Made by a program: the position numbers and the translations under genes
Shown here: one piece after another, positions 50,533-58,842 of the stretch
How the letters are laid out: every line of letters starts with the position of its first letter
Position numbering within the stretch: position 1 is the first letter of the stretch
DNA from: Falsihalocynthiibacter sp042445055
GTDB lineage: Bacteria; Pseudomonadota; Alphaproteobacteria; Rhodobacterales; Rhodobacteraceae
Direction: 5' to 3'
NCBI RefSeq assembly: GCF_042445055.1
Contig: NZ_CP170339.1
Coordinates: 1,302,001 to 1,366,000 of the forward strand
Length of the DNA stretch: 64,000 nt
The notes under the pieces: generated by a model
Seen by the model: the letters and a program-made list of their open reading frames with translations, nothing else
Told to the model about the DNA's origin: nothing
Databases searched by the model: none

Positions 50533-51375
50533 ATGATGGACCGCTATTCAAAGCTGCAAATCGCAGGCATCTACTTCTGTATCGTTCTGTTCCTGACCTT
50601 CATGCTGTTGCCATTCTTTGAGATGTTCATGGCATCCCTGCGCCCGCTGGAGCACCTTTTCCGTAGTCCATACCAGTTCTGGTCGGATGACTTTAGCTTC
50701 GCTGCATACTCGCAAATGTGGGAAACAGTGCCGCTCCTCGGACGCTATATCTTTAACTCGGTGTTCATCTCGTTTGCGGTGACAGGGATTACGATGGTCT
50801 TTGTTATCCCAGCGGCCTATGCCTATGCGCGGCTTCAATTCCCGTTCAAGAATGCGTCGCTCGCGATTTTTCTTGGCGTGAATATGTTTACCGGCGCTGT
50901 TCTATTGATCCCGCTGTACCGTGTTTTGCGCAGCCTTGGGTTGCTGAACACCTACTGGGCGATGATCGTTCCGGGCGTTGCGTTCCTTATTCCGACAGGC
51001 ATCTGGCTCTTGCGCTCTTATCTTGAGAAAATCCCTCGCGAACTGGAGGAGGCGGCTTTTGTGGACGGCGCATCGCGTATGTACACCTTGCGCCGCGTGG
51101 TTCTGCCGCTGGCTACTCCGGGATTGATTGTTGTTGGCGTGGCCGTGTTCATCGGCGCCTATGCCCAGCAATTCTTGTTCGCAATTACCTTTAACCAGAC
51201 ACGAGAGCTGCAACCGCTGCCAGCTGGTCTGTTTGAATTCATCGGCTATCAGACGGTGACGTGGAACGAAATGATGGCAGCAGCATTGGTGGGTGTTTTG
51301 CCTGTCATGGTCATCTTCTTGTTCCTCCAAAAGTATCTCGTTGCCGGACTAACGGCAGGCGCGGTCAAAGAATAA
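50533..51375 (+). CDS. Amino-sugar ABC transporter permease (MalG type)
   Basis: 280-aa CUT1 permease starting one base after the previous stop. Visible: FLTFMLLPFFEMFMASLRP, VFVIPAAYAYARLQFPFKN, and EAA loop LEEAAFVDGASRMYTLRRVVLPLATPG. Partner of the MalF-type subunit. About six helices, complete. Confidence 0.92.
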   Translation: MMDRYSKLQIAGIYFCIVLFLTFMLLPFFEMFMASLRPLEHLFRSPYQFWSDDFSFAAYSQMWETVPLLGRYIFNSVFISFAVTGITMVFVIPAAYAYARLQFPFKNASLAIFLGVNMFTGAVLLIPLYRVLRSLGLLNTYWAMIVPGVAFLIPTGIWLLRSYLEKIPRELEEAAFVDGASRMYTLRRVVLPLATPGLIVVGVAVFIGAYAQQFLFAITFNQTRELQPLPAGLFEFIGYQTVTWNEMMAAALVGVLPVMVIFLFLQKYLVAGLTAGAVKE

Positions 51376-51398
51376 ATCAACCAAGGGAGAAAACTCTA

Positions 51399-52601
51399 AT
51401 GAAACTAATGAATATCACTATGGGTGCTTTGTTGCTGTCCGGAACAGCAATGGCGGCACAGGCTGATGAAGAGTTGCACTTCATCATGTGTGGCGGCGAA
51501 GTCCGCGAAGCGGACCAAGCAGTGGTCGATAAGTTCGAGGCCGACAACGAGGGCGTTACAGTAAACCTCGAGGCGGTTCCTTGGGGCACATGCCAAGACA
51601 AATCCCTGACGCTTGCTGCGGCGGGTGATCCGCCCTCCATCGCATACATGGGCTCGCGTACACTGCGCCAAATGGCCAACAACGACCTGATTGTTCCTGC
51701 TCAGATCGACCCAGAAGCGCCATACCAAGAAGGCGTGTTGAACACTGTGACCATCGAAGGCACAACTTGGGGCTATCCGCACGCGTTCTCGACCAAGGCG
51801 CTTTACCTGAACTGTGACATCATCGAAGCGTCCGGTCAGGAATGTGTTGCTCCCAAAACTTGGGACGAAATGTACACAATGGCTAAAGGCGTTGTAGACA
51901 ACACAGAAGCTGCAGGTGTTGGCCTTGCGGGCAAAGACTTTGACAACACAATGCACCAGTTCCTGAACTATCTCTACTCCAACGGTGGTGTGGTGATCGA
52001 TTCAGCAACAGGCGAAAACAAGCTCGACAGCAAAGAAACACGCGAAACGCTTGAGTTCTACGGCAAGCTTGTTGAAGTTGCACAGGACGGCCCAACTGCT
52101 TGGGAGCGTGACCAGCTTCGTGATCTGTTCAACGACGGCCAAATCGCTATGTACGTGAACGGTCCTTGGGGTCACAACCAGCACAACGAAGATATCAACC
52201 AACTCGTTGCGCCTGTTCCTGCCGGTCCTTCTGGTGAAAGCGGTACAATCCTGATCACTGACTCTATCGTTGTGTTCAAAGGTTCCGGCCACGAAGATCT
52301 CGCACATGAGCTTGCTCAGGCAATCACATCCGGCGACAGCCAATACGACCTTGATAGCACTTGGGGCCTAACACCAATCCTCGACTACAAGGCGCTTGGC
52401 ATGTCCGAAGTGTACTACGAGTCGGGCATCTGGCCGAACTTCACAGCGACAATCTCGACAGGTGGCCCAGAGCCGCTGGTTGAAGACTTCAAATCGCTGC
52501 AATCCGTATTCACGAACATGGTTCAGGGCATCATCCTTCAGGACGATACCGTTGATAACCTCGTGACAATCGCGGCCGAAGAGCTGGACGACGCTCTTTA
52601 A
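51399..52601 (+). CDS. Amino-sugar ABC transporter substrate-binding protein
   Basis: 400-aa CUT1 binding protein. Signal peptide: KLMNITMGALLLSGTAMAAQA. Visible: HFIMCGGEVREADQAVVDKF, AVPWGTCQDKSLTLAAAGD, PSIAYMGSRTLRQMANNDLI, NGPWGHNQHNEDINQLVA. Start is ATG 51399 with GGGAGA upstream; the open frame further back overlaps the permease gene. Codon use is more biased than in neighbours (many GAC, AAC, ACA codons), consistent with high expression. A terminator-like hairpin follows. Confidence 0.92.
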   Translation: MKLMNITMGALLLSGTAMAAQADEELHFIMCGGEVREADQAVVDKFEADNEGVTVNLEAVPWGTCQDKSLTLAAAGDPPSIAYMGSRTLRQMANNDLIVPAQIDPEAPYQEGVLNTVTIEGTTWGYPHAFSTKALYLNCDIIEASGQECVAPKTWDEMYTMAKGVVDNTEAAGVGLAGKDFDNTMHQFLNYLYSNGGVVIDSATGENKLDSKETRETLEFYGKLVEVAQDGPTAWERDQLRDLFNDGQIAMYVNGPWGHNQHNEDINQLVAPVPAGPSGESGTILITDSIVVFKGSGHEDLAHELAQAITSGDSQYDLDSTWGLTPILDYKALGMSEVYYESGIWPNFTATISTGGPEPLVEDFKSLQSVFTNMVQGIILQDDTVDNLVTIAAEELDDAL

Positions 52602-52615
52602 GTTTTGACAACGTC

Positions 52616-52652
52616 GGGCGGCCGCGTTCTGGCCGCCCACACACTCTTTTTT
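52616..52652 (+). terminator. Terminator/attenuator after the amino-sugar binding-protein gene
   Basis: Perfect 8-bp stem (GGGCGGCC / GGCCGCCC, 52616-52623 and 52631-52638) with a 7-nt loop, followed by ACACACTC and six T (52647-52652). Since the ATPase gene follows on the same strand, partial termination would raise binding-protein output. Confidence 0.7.
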
Positions 52653-52679
52653 CTACTTTTACAATGGGACGCATGCGCC

Positions 52680-53774
52680 ATGGCTACGCTCGATCTGAAT
52701 GCAATCAGTAAATCCTTTGGTACCGCCAAAGTTCTGCATGACATCAGCCTCGCAATCAAAGACAAGGAATTTGTCGTGTTTGTCGGGCCTTCTGGTTGTG
52801 GCAAATCTACGCTTCTCCGCATTATTGCGGGACTTGAGGAGGCGAGCGCTGGCGCCGTTGTGATTGACGGTCAGGACGTAAGCGACGCCCATCCCGTGGA
52901 CCGCGGAATCTCGATGGTTTTCCAATCCTATGCGCTTTATCCGCACCTGACAGTTTATGAGAATATCGCGTTCCCGTTGCGTGTTCAGAAGCTCTCTGGC
53001 GCTGATTTGGAGAACCGCGTCGCGCGTGCCGCCGAAATTCTCCAGCTCACCGACAAGTTGCAGCTTAAACCAGGTCAGCTATCTGGTGGTCAGCGTCAGC
53101 GTGTGGCGATCGGCCGCTCGATCGTTCGCAACCCCAAGGTTTTCCTCTTTGACGAACCGCTTTCGAACCTTGACGCCGCCCTTCGCGGAGATATGCGCGT
53201 TGAGTTGAGCCAGCTACACCGCGAGCTGGACGCGACAATGGTTTACGTGACGCACGATCAGGTCGAGGCGATGACAATGGCCGACCGCATCGTCGTTCTG
53301 AATGGCGGGCGCGTAGAGCAATTTGGCACGCCAATGGAGCTTTACCACCACCCCGAAACGAAATTTGTCGCTAGCTTTATTGGCCAGCCGAATATGAACT
53401 TTGTTCCTGCCAAAGTGGTCGACACCACGGGCGGTCTTACGGTTGTGCTTGAGGGCGGATACCAAGTGACGCTGCCTGTCGACACATCGACCGTCAAAAA
53501 AGGCGATCGCGTAGAAGTCGGCATGCGTCCCGAGAATGTTGATCTTGGCGAGGAGGGGCTTGATATCTCTGTCAAAGTGCTTGAACGCCTCGGGGGTGTT
53601 TCGATTGTTTATGGCACGATCAGCGACGGTTCGCGTTTCTGCGCCTCGCTGTCGGGGGATGCACGCATTCAGGAAGGCAGCACAATCAAGCTCGCGTTGA
53701 ACGCCGAAGATTGTCACGTCTTTAACATGAATGGCGATGTTTTGCGTCGCCAATCCGCGCCGGAGCTTGTGTAA
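52680..53774 (+). CDS. Sugar ABC transporter ATP-binding protein (UgpC/MsmK type)
   Basis: 364-aa CUT1 ATPase. Visible: Walker A GPSGCGKST, Q-loop FQSYALYPHLTVYENI, signature LSGGQRQRVAIGRSI, Walker B VFLFDEPLSNLDA, H-loop YVTHDQVEAMTMADRI, then a C-terminal MOI/TOBE regulatory domain of about 120 residues. Start is ATG 52680. Its stop overlaps the next ATG (TAATG). Serves the two permeases upstream. Confidence 0.94.
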   Translation: MATLDLNAISKSFGTAKVLHDISLAIKDKEFVVFVGPSGCGKSTLLRIIAGLEEASAGAVVIDGQDVSDAHPVDRGISMVFQSYALYPHLTVYENIAFPLRVQKLSGADLENRVARAAEILQLTDKLQLKPGQLSGGQRQRVAIGRSIVRNPKVFLFDEPLSNLDAALRGDMRVELSQLHRELDATMVYVTHDQVEAMTMADRIVVLNGGRVEQFGTPMELYHHPETKFVASFIGQPNMNFVPAKVVDTTGGLTVVLEGGYQVTLPVDTSTVKKGDRVEVGMRPENVDLGEEGLDISVKVLERLGGVSIVYGTISDGSRFCASLSGDARIQEGSTIKLALNAEDCHVFNMNGDVLRRQSAPELV

Positions 53775-54910
53775 TGAAAGTAGTTACCGCGGGCATCGGA
53801 TTGCGAGCAGGGCACGTGCTTTCGATCCTTAAAGAGACCATGCCAGAGGTCGAGTTTGTCGGGTTCTATGACCCACAACCAACTTATCTGAGTATGATCG
53901 GGAACGACGTGCCGCAGTTCGACGACGTGTCGAAAATGCTGGAGCAAACGAAACCTGATCTGTTCTTTGTCGGTTCGCCCAATAGTTTCCATTTGGAGCA
54001 TATCAAGTTGGGGCTGGACGCAGGTGTGCGGATTTTCACCGAGAAGCCTGTTGTGACGACTAAGGCCGACACGATGGAATTGGCCGAGCTTTTGTCCAAG
54101 CACGGCACCGACAAAGTCATGGTCGGACTCGTCCTACGCTATTCACAGCACATGGTCGATTTGCGTGCTGTTCTGGATCAGATCGGGCCGATTACATCTC
54201 TTGAGGCGAACGAACACATTGGCCCGTATCATGGCGCGTTCTTCATGCGCGACTGGCGCCGTATGATTGAATGGTCGGGTGGGTTCATGCTCGAGAAATG
54301 CTGCCATGACCTCGACATTTACAACATGGTAACGCGTTCGCGCCCTGCACGTGTCGCAAGTTTTGGTGGGCGTAAATCATTCGTTCCCGAGTTTGCGCCG
54401 ACCTCGAATACCGAAAACGAAATTATGCACCGCAAAACCAGCGTGTGGAATTCGGTTCCGGATGCGTTCCATTCGGACGGCGACATCATCGATTATCAGA
54501 CTGCTTTGGTGCAGTATGACTCGGGGGCGAGCCTTGCGTTTCATACCAATTTGAACGTGCCGGACGAGCAGCGCCGCTTTTGTGTGATGGGTACTCTTGG
54601 CATGATTGAGGGCGACTTTGTGCGCGGATACCTCAAGGCCACGGCGCGCGATGGTTCGATCATTGCCGAGCACGATTATACCAAAGGCGACCCAGCAAAA
54701 ATGTCTGCGCATTATGGGGCGGACCACATGATGGTCGCTGATATCGCGGCGTTCCTGCGTGGCGAAACAGAAACGCTGCCGGTTGGAGTTGTCGACGCCC
54801 TTGAGGCCGGGTTGCTGGCGATGGCGCTCGACGAAGCGCGCGTGAACGGTGGGTCGGTCGACCTCACTGAAACGTGGAAAGAATTTGATAAGTGGGGACT
54901 GCGGGCATGA
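53774..54910 (+). CDS. Gfo/Idh/MocA-family oxidoreductase in the GlcNAc operon
   Basis: 378-aa NAD(P)-binding oxidoreductase. Rossmann start VVTAGIGLRAGHVLSILKE (GIG-L-R variant), FTEKPVVTT with the conserved EKP lysine, and a C-terminal catalytic domain with MLEKCCHDLDIYNM where the HD pair is the usual catalytic site. Translationally linked to both neighbours (TAATG and ATGA overlaps). No such step exists in standard GlcNAc catabolism (kinase, deacetylase, deaminase), so it probably acts on a related sugar or an unusual glycoside. Substrate unknown. Confidence 0.85.
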   Translation: MKVVTAGIGLRAGHVLSILKETMPEVEFVGFYDPQPTYLSMIGNDVPQFDDVSKMLEQTKPDLFFVGSPNSFHLEHIKLGLDAGVRIFTEKPVVTTKADTMELAELLSKHGTDKVMVGLVLRYSQHMVDLRAVLDQIGPITSLEANEHIGPYHGAFFMRDWRRMIEWSGGFMLEKCCHDLDIYNMVTRSRPARVASFGGRKSFVPEFAPTSNTENEIMHRKTSVWNSVPDAFHSDGDIIDYQTALVQYDSGASLAFHTNLNVPDEQRRFCVMGTLGMIEGDFVRGYLKATARDGSIIAEHDYTKGDPAKMSAHYGADHMMVADIAAFLRGETETLPVGVVDALEAGLLAMALDEARVNGGSVDLTETWKEFDKWGLRA

Positions 54911-55911
54911 TGATGGAAATCAAAGACAAAGGCCGCCTCATGGCCAGTGAGTCCGCGGAAGCGCGCGATGTATTTTGCCGTGCCGCCAAGCAGAAGGTGG
55001 ATGCTTCGTCGCTCAAGGATGCCACCGCGATTTATACCATCGCGCGCGGCTCCTCAGATGCTGCTGCGAACATCCTGTCCTACGAGTTTATGCGAGAGTT
55101 TGGCGTTCCTGTGACCTCATTGCCGCCATCCGTGTTTTCATTGGGCGCCGGCGTGAAGATGGACGATGCCGCCGTCATGGTGATCTCGCAATCTGGCGCG
55201 AGTGATGATTTGGTACGTTCGGCAAAAGGCGCGGGAAAGCGTGGCGCATCTGTGCTTGCGATCACGAACCAGCCAGACTCGCCCGTAGAGGCCGCAGCGA
55301 CAATGACCGTGCCAATCGGGGCAGGGCCGGAGCTGGCAGTACCCGCCACCAAAACGGTGATCGGCTCCGTTGCCGCAGGGATGGCTGTGCTTTCGGCTCT
55401 TGTTCCAGATTACGCCACGCGCGCCGCCAAGGCCGTTGAGGTACTGGAGAGCCTCGAAACGCGGCATCCACGCTCGGAGGCGCTTCGGGCCGCACTCTTG
55501 CGTGCACAGAACGTGTATGTCATCGGGCGGGACACTGGGTTTGGCGCGGCGCATGAGGTTTCGCTAAAACTCAAAGAATGTTGTGCGCTCCATGCCGAGG
55601 CTTACTCGTCTTCTGAAGTATTGCACGGCCCGCTACAGCTTGCGACGAACCCTTTGATGGTGCTGATCTTGGATACAGGTGCCGAAAATACCCAAGACAG
55701 TCTGGATCAGGCCGAAGCACGGTTTAAGGGCGTCGGGTGTGACGTGCATCGCATCAGCCCCGCTGATGTTGGAGCCGCAGATTTGACACCAGCTGCCGCG
55801 GCAGCACTGCTGCTGAACTTTATGTATTCAGTCATTCTGGAAACCGCGCTTGCGCTGGGCCTTGATCCTGACAGACCATCGACCTTGTCGAAGGTAACGC
55901 AAACAACCTGA
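54907..55911 (+). CDS. SIS-domain glucosamine-6-phosphate deaminase (NagB-II type, probable)
   Basis: 334-aa protein with two SIS sugar-phosphate isomerase domains and no glutaminase domain. First domain: YTIARGSSDAAANILSYEFM, VISQSGASDDLVRSAKGAG; second: NVYVIGRDTGFGAAHEVSLKLKE, HAEAYSSSEVLHGPLQL, closing with the LSKVTQT tail. This is the form of NagB-II described in Shewanella and Alphaproteobacteria, converting glucosamine 6-phosphate to fructose 6-phosphate plus ammonia. ATG 54907 overlaps the previous stop. No classical NagB is in the window, which supports this role. Confidence 0.85.
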   Translation: MMMEIKDKGRLMASESAEARDVFCRAAKQKVDASSLKDATAIYTIARGSSDAAANILSYEFMREFGVPVTSLPPSVFSLGAGVKMDDAAVMVISQSGASDDLVRSAKGAGKRGASVLAITNQPDSPVEAAATMTVPIGAGPELAVPATKTVIGSVAAGMAVLSALVPDYATRAAKAVEVLESLETRHPRSEALRAALLRAQNVYVIGRDTGFGAAHEVSLKLKECCALHAEAYSSSEVLHGPLQLATNPLMVLILDTGAENTQDSLDQAEARFKGVGCDVHRISPADVGAADLTPAAAAALLLNFMYSVILETALALGLDPDRPSTLSKVTQTT

Positions 55912-56024
55912 GCTCTACCCTTCCACCAATGCGGAGGGTGCTTCAACCGCGAAGATCAATCCTGCCCTAGCGTGCGCAAAGGGGCTGGTGTAAGTGACGA
56001 CAAAATTAGGTATTCGGTGACGAC

Positions 56025-56975
56025 ATGAAAGCGGCAGGCATTGATCTCGGCGGGACAAAGATCGAACTACAGTTGTTCGATTGCGACTGGCAAGTTGCGG
56101 ACCGCAAGCGCGTCCAAACGCCCAAGACCTATGACGCGCTTGTTGCCGCGCTCGTTGAACTCATTAACTGGGCCGATACGCAGGCGAGATCGCAGCTTCC
56201 TATTGGTGTGGGCGCAGCGGGGCTTATTAATCCGACGACTGGTATTGCATTAACGGCAAACCTTTGCGCCACTGGGCGTCCACTTAGCCGCGATCTGGCG
56301 CTCGCTGTGGGGCGACATGTAACCTATGTGAATGACTGTCGCGCCCTTGCGCTCTCTGAAGCGGTTTTCGGCGCCGGACGCGGGCACGAGACAGTCTTGG
56401 CCATGATCCTCGGTACAGGCGTTGGAGGCGGTATTTCGCATTCGGGTTCGATCCTTGCGGGGCCAACAGCGACAGGGGGCGAGTTCGGTCACATGAGCGC
56501 GCCGGCACACGTGATCGCGGCGCATGGATTGCCAATCGTTCAATGTGGCTGCGGCCGTATGGGGTGCATCGAAACCTATATCGCTGGACCTGGCATGAGC
56601 CGCATCGCACAGGCGGTGATGAATGCCGAGATTTCCCCGCCAGAGATCATCGCGCAGCGGGAAACCAATCCGCAGGCCGCGAAAGTCTGGCAGATTTGGT
56701 GCGAGTTGACCGCGGAATTGCTTTGCAACCTCACGCTTGCGATTGACCCTAATGTGTTTGTGCTGGGCGGTGGATTGTCGAATATCGAGGGTGTGACTGA
56801 TGCCTTGAGCGAAGCGATGAAGAAGGTTCAGTTAGGGGGCTTTGATGTTGCGCCGATTGTCTTGGCCGAGGGCGGAGATGCAAGCGGCGCGCGCGGAGCA
56901 GCCTACGCCGCGTTTCAAGAACAGACGCCGCTGGACAACCCAGCGGCCCCGATAACCGAAGCGGAGGCATCATGA
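56025..56975 (+). CDS. nagK: ROK-family N-acetylglucosamine kinase (probable)
   Basis: 316-aa ROK kinase. Visible: phosphate motif AAGIDLGGTKIELQ, catalytic YVNDCRALALSEAVFG, MILGTGVGGGISHSG, and the zinc motif CGCGRMGCIETYIAGPG with the ExGH-like EFGHMS. Expected to phosphorylate cytoplasmic GlcNAc released by the GH20 enzyme or imported by the ABC system. Preceded by a 113-bp gap in which GTGACGAC occurs twice (near 55994 and 56017), so it may have its own promoter. Its stop overlaps nagA. Confidence 0.87.
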   Translation: MKAAGIDLGGTKIELQLFDCDWQVADRKRVQTPKTYDALVAALVELINWADTQARSQLPIGVGAAGLINPTTGIALTANLCATGRPLSRDLALAVGRHVTYVNDCRALALSEAVFGAGRGHETVLAMILGTGVGGGISHSGSILAGPTATGGEFGHMSAPAHVIAAHGLPIVQCGCGRMGCIETYIAGPGMSRIAQAVMNAEISPPEIIAQRETNPQAAKVWQIWCELTAELLCNLTLAIDPNVFVLGGGLSNIEGVTDALSEAMKKVQLGGFDVAPIVLAEGGDASGARGAAYAAFQEQTPLDNPAAPITEAEAS

Positions 56976-58105
56976 GCGAGCGTTGGATTAGCCCTACGTC
57001 GGTTTTTGACGGACAGAATATTCTCAAGAACGCACATTTGCGTATCGAAGACGACCGCGTAATCGAGGTGCTGGCTGGAGATTTGCCGCAGGGGGCGCAA
57101 TCACAGCGCATCTCTGGCTTGATTTCACCAGGTTTTGTTGATCTTCAGGTCAACGGCGGCGGCGATGTCATGTTGAACGCAACGCCTACAAGCGACGGCA
57201 TGCGTATCATGGCCGAAGCGCATCGCCGTTTCGGAACTGTCGCGATTATGCCCACTGTTATCACCGATCGACAAGAGGTGATGGGTCTTGCTGCCGAAGC
57301 GGCGCTAGCAGCGAAAGGGGACCGTGGCATCCTCGGTATTCACATCGAGGGGCCACATATAGCGCCAGAACGGCGTGGCACGCACGCGCGCAAATTTGTG
57401 CGCCCGTTGGACCAACCGACGTTAGATATTGTTGGCAAGCTGCGCGACGCTGACCTGCCCGTGATGATTACGGTCGCGCCAGAATCCGCGACACCCGCTC
57501 AAATCTCCAAACTGGCGGAGATGGGTGCGATTGTCTCTCTAGGTCACACGGACGCGACCTCGGAGCAGGTTAAGACGGCCATTTCCGCAGGGGCGACCTG
57601 TGCAACCCATTTGTTTAACGCAATGTCGCCAATGGTCGGGCGTGCCGCAGGTGCGGTTGGCGCTGTGATTAATTCGGAGCTCTACTCGGGTATCATCTGT
57701 GATGGCTATCACGTCGCTGACGAAATGATCGGACTTGCCATTCGTGCACGTCCTGTTTCGGGGCGGATGTTCCTCGTTTCGGATGCAATGGCGACAGTGG
57801 GTGGCCAAGACCATTTCTCGCTATACGGTCAGGATATTTACCTCAAGGATGGTCGTTTGGTAAATTCAGAAGGCAGCCTAGCGGGAGCGCATGTGACGCA
57901 AGCGCAGGGTGTGAAGCGCCTTGCCGAACATGTCGGCGTATCGCTTCTGGATGCGCTGAAAATGGCCGTAACGATCCCTGCGGAATGTATGGGTGTTCCT
58001 GAATACGGGATGCTCGAAGGGCGACGGGTTGACGACCTTGTCATCCTGAACGCCGCGCATGAATTTGTCGGTGATCTATCCGCGCCAATTCACGATGCCG
58101 CGTAA
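56972..58105 (+). CDS. nagA: N-acetylglucosamine-6-phosphate deacetylase
   Basis: 377-aa amidohydrolase that removes acetate from GlcNAc 6-phosphate. Visible: SPGFVDLQVNGGGDVMLNA, IHIEGPHIAPERRGTHA, VSLGHTDATSEQV, CATHLFNAMSPM, and catalytic D in FLVSDAMATVGG. ATG 56972 overlaps the nagK stop; the 3' end overlaps the CutC-family gene by 11 bp. It could also act on GalNAc 6-phosphate for the adjacent agaS/kbaZ-like genes. Confidence 0.94.
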   Translation: MSERWISPTSVFDGQNILKNAHLRIEDDRVIEVLAGDLPQGAQSQRISGLISPGFVDLQVNGGGDVMLNATPTSDGMRIMAEAHRRFGTVAIMPTVITDRQEVMGLAAEAALAAKGDRGILGIHIEGPHIAPERRGTHARKFVRPLDQPTLDIVGKLRDADLPVMITVAPESATPAQISKLAEMGAIVSLGHTDATSEQVKTAISAGATCATHLFNAMSPMVGRAAGAVGAVINSELYSGIICDGYHVADEMIGLAIRARPVSGRMFLVSDAMATVGGQDHFSLYGQDIYLKDGRLVNSEGSLAGAHVTQAQGVKRLAEHVGVSLLDALKMAVTIPAECMGVPEYGMLEGRRVDDLVILNAAHEFVGDLSAPIHDAA

Positions 58106-58823
58106 TTCGGCGAAGCTCGAAGTCTGTATTGATACCGTCCAAGGGCTTCGGGCATGTCAGACGGGCGTAGACACAATCGAGTTGTGCAGCGCGCTTTCGG
58201 TTGGCGGACTGACCCCTTCATCGGGATTAATTGCTGCGGCCCGCGAGAGCGCAGTGCCCGTACACGCGATGGTGCGGCCGCGCGCTGGCGGTTTTGTCTA
58301 CTCCGAGGATGATATTCTTACGGTATTGGGTGACCTTACCGCAGTACGGAATGCTGGCCTTGCGGGCGCAGTTGTGGGGGCCGCGACCCCTGAACGCAAG
58401 TTGGACATCTCCGCATTGACCCGTATCGCGGATGAGGCAGGAGACCTGGGCCTAACTTTGCATCGCGTGATCGATACATTGCTGGACCCGTTGGAGGCGA
58501 TAGAGCAGGTCATAGACCTCGGCTTTAAGCGGATACTGACCTCGGGTGGGCAGACCACTGCTCAAGAAGGTGTTGAACAACTTCGACAGATGCACGAGCG
58601 CGCGGCAGGTAGGATCGAGATCGTCGTCGGGAGCGGCGTGAATATCGAGAACGTCAAGGCACTTGCCGACGCTACCGGCGCGCGTTCATTCCATGCTTCA
58701 TGTGGTTCGGAAGGGCATGCCGATCCCTTGAACGAGTCTTTCGGCTTTGCGCCTAAGGGGATGCGTTTTACCGATGCGGCCAAAATCGCAGAACTGCGAA
58801 CCGCTATCGACGCGTTAGAATAG
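58095..58823 (+). CDS. cutC: CutC-family TIM-barrel protein
   Basis: 242-aa CutC-family protein. Visible: LEVCIDTVQGLRACQTGVDT, IELCSALSVGGLTPSSGLI, VHAMVRPRAGGFVYSEDD, LTLHRVIDTLLDPLEAI, ILTSGGQTTAQEG, GSGVNIENV. CutC was named for copper homeostasis in E. coli, but the biochemical function is unsettled. Start is ATG 58095, inside the last codons of nagA. Location as the last gene of a GlcNAc operon points to a sugar-related role rather than copper; that is inference. Its 3' end forms half of a terminator stem. Confidence 0.88.
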   Translation: MPRNSAKLEVCIDTVQGLRACQTGVDTIELCSALSVGGLTPSSGLIAAARESAVPVHAMVRPRAGGFVYSEDDILTVLGDLTAVRNAGLAGAVVGAATPERKLDISALTRIADEAGDLGLTLHRVIDTLLDPLEAIEQVIDLGFKRILTSGGQTTAQEGVEQLRQMHERAAGRIEIVVGSGVNIENVKALADATGARSFHASCGSEGHADPLNESFGFAPKGMRFTDAAKIAELRTAIDALE

Positions 58824-58842
58824 TCGATAGCGGTGCATTTTT
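58801..58842 (+). terminator. Terminator overlapping the end of cutC
   Basis: Perfect 11-bp stem (CCGCTATCGAC 58801-58811 / GTCGATAGCGG 58823-58833), 11-nt loop, then TGCATTTTT. The left arm and loop are coding (last codons of cutC) and the right arm begins at its stop codon. The T run touches the stop of the convergent gene. Confidence 0.75.

Noticed and set aside
55912..56024. Terminator between the SIS gene and nagK
   Set aside because: An ACCCTTCC / GGAGGGT pairing exists but needs a bulge and has no T run, so I did not call it.
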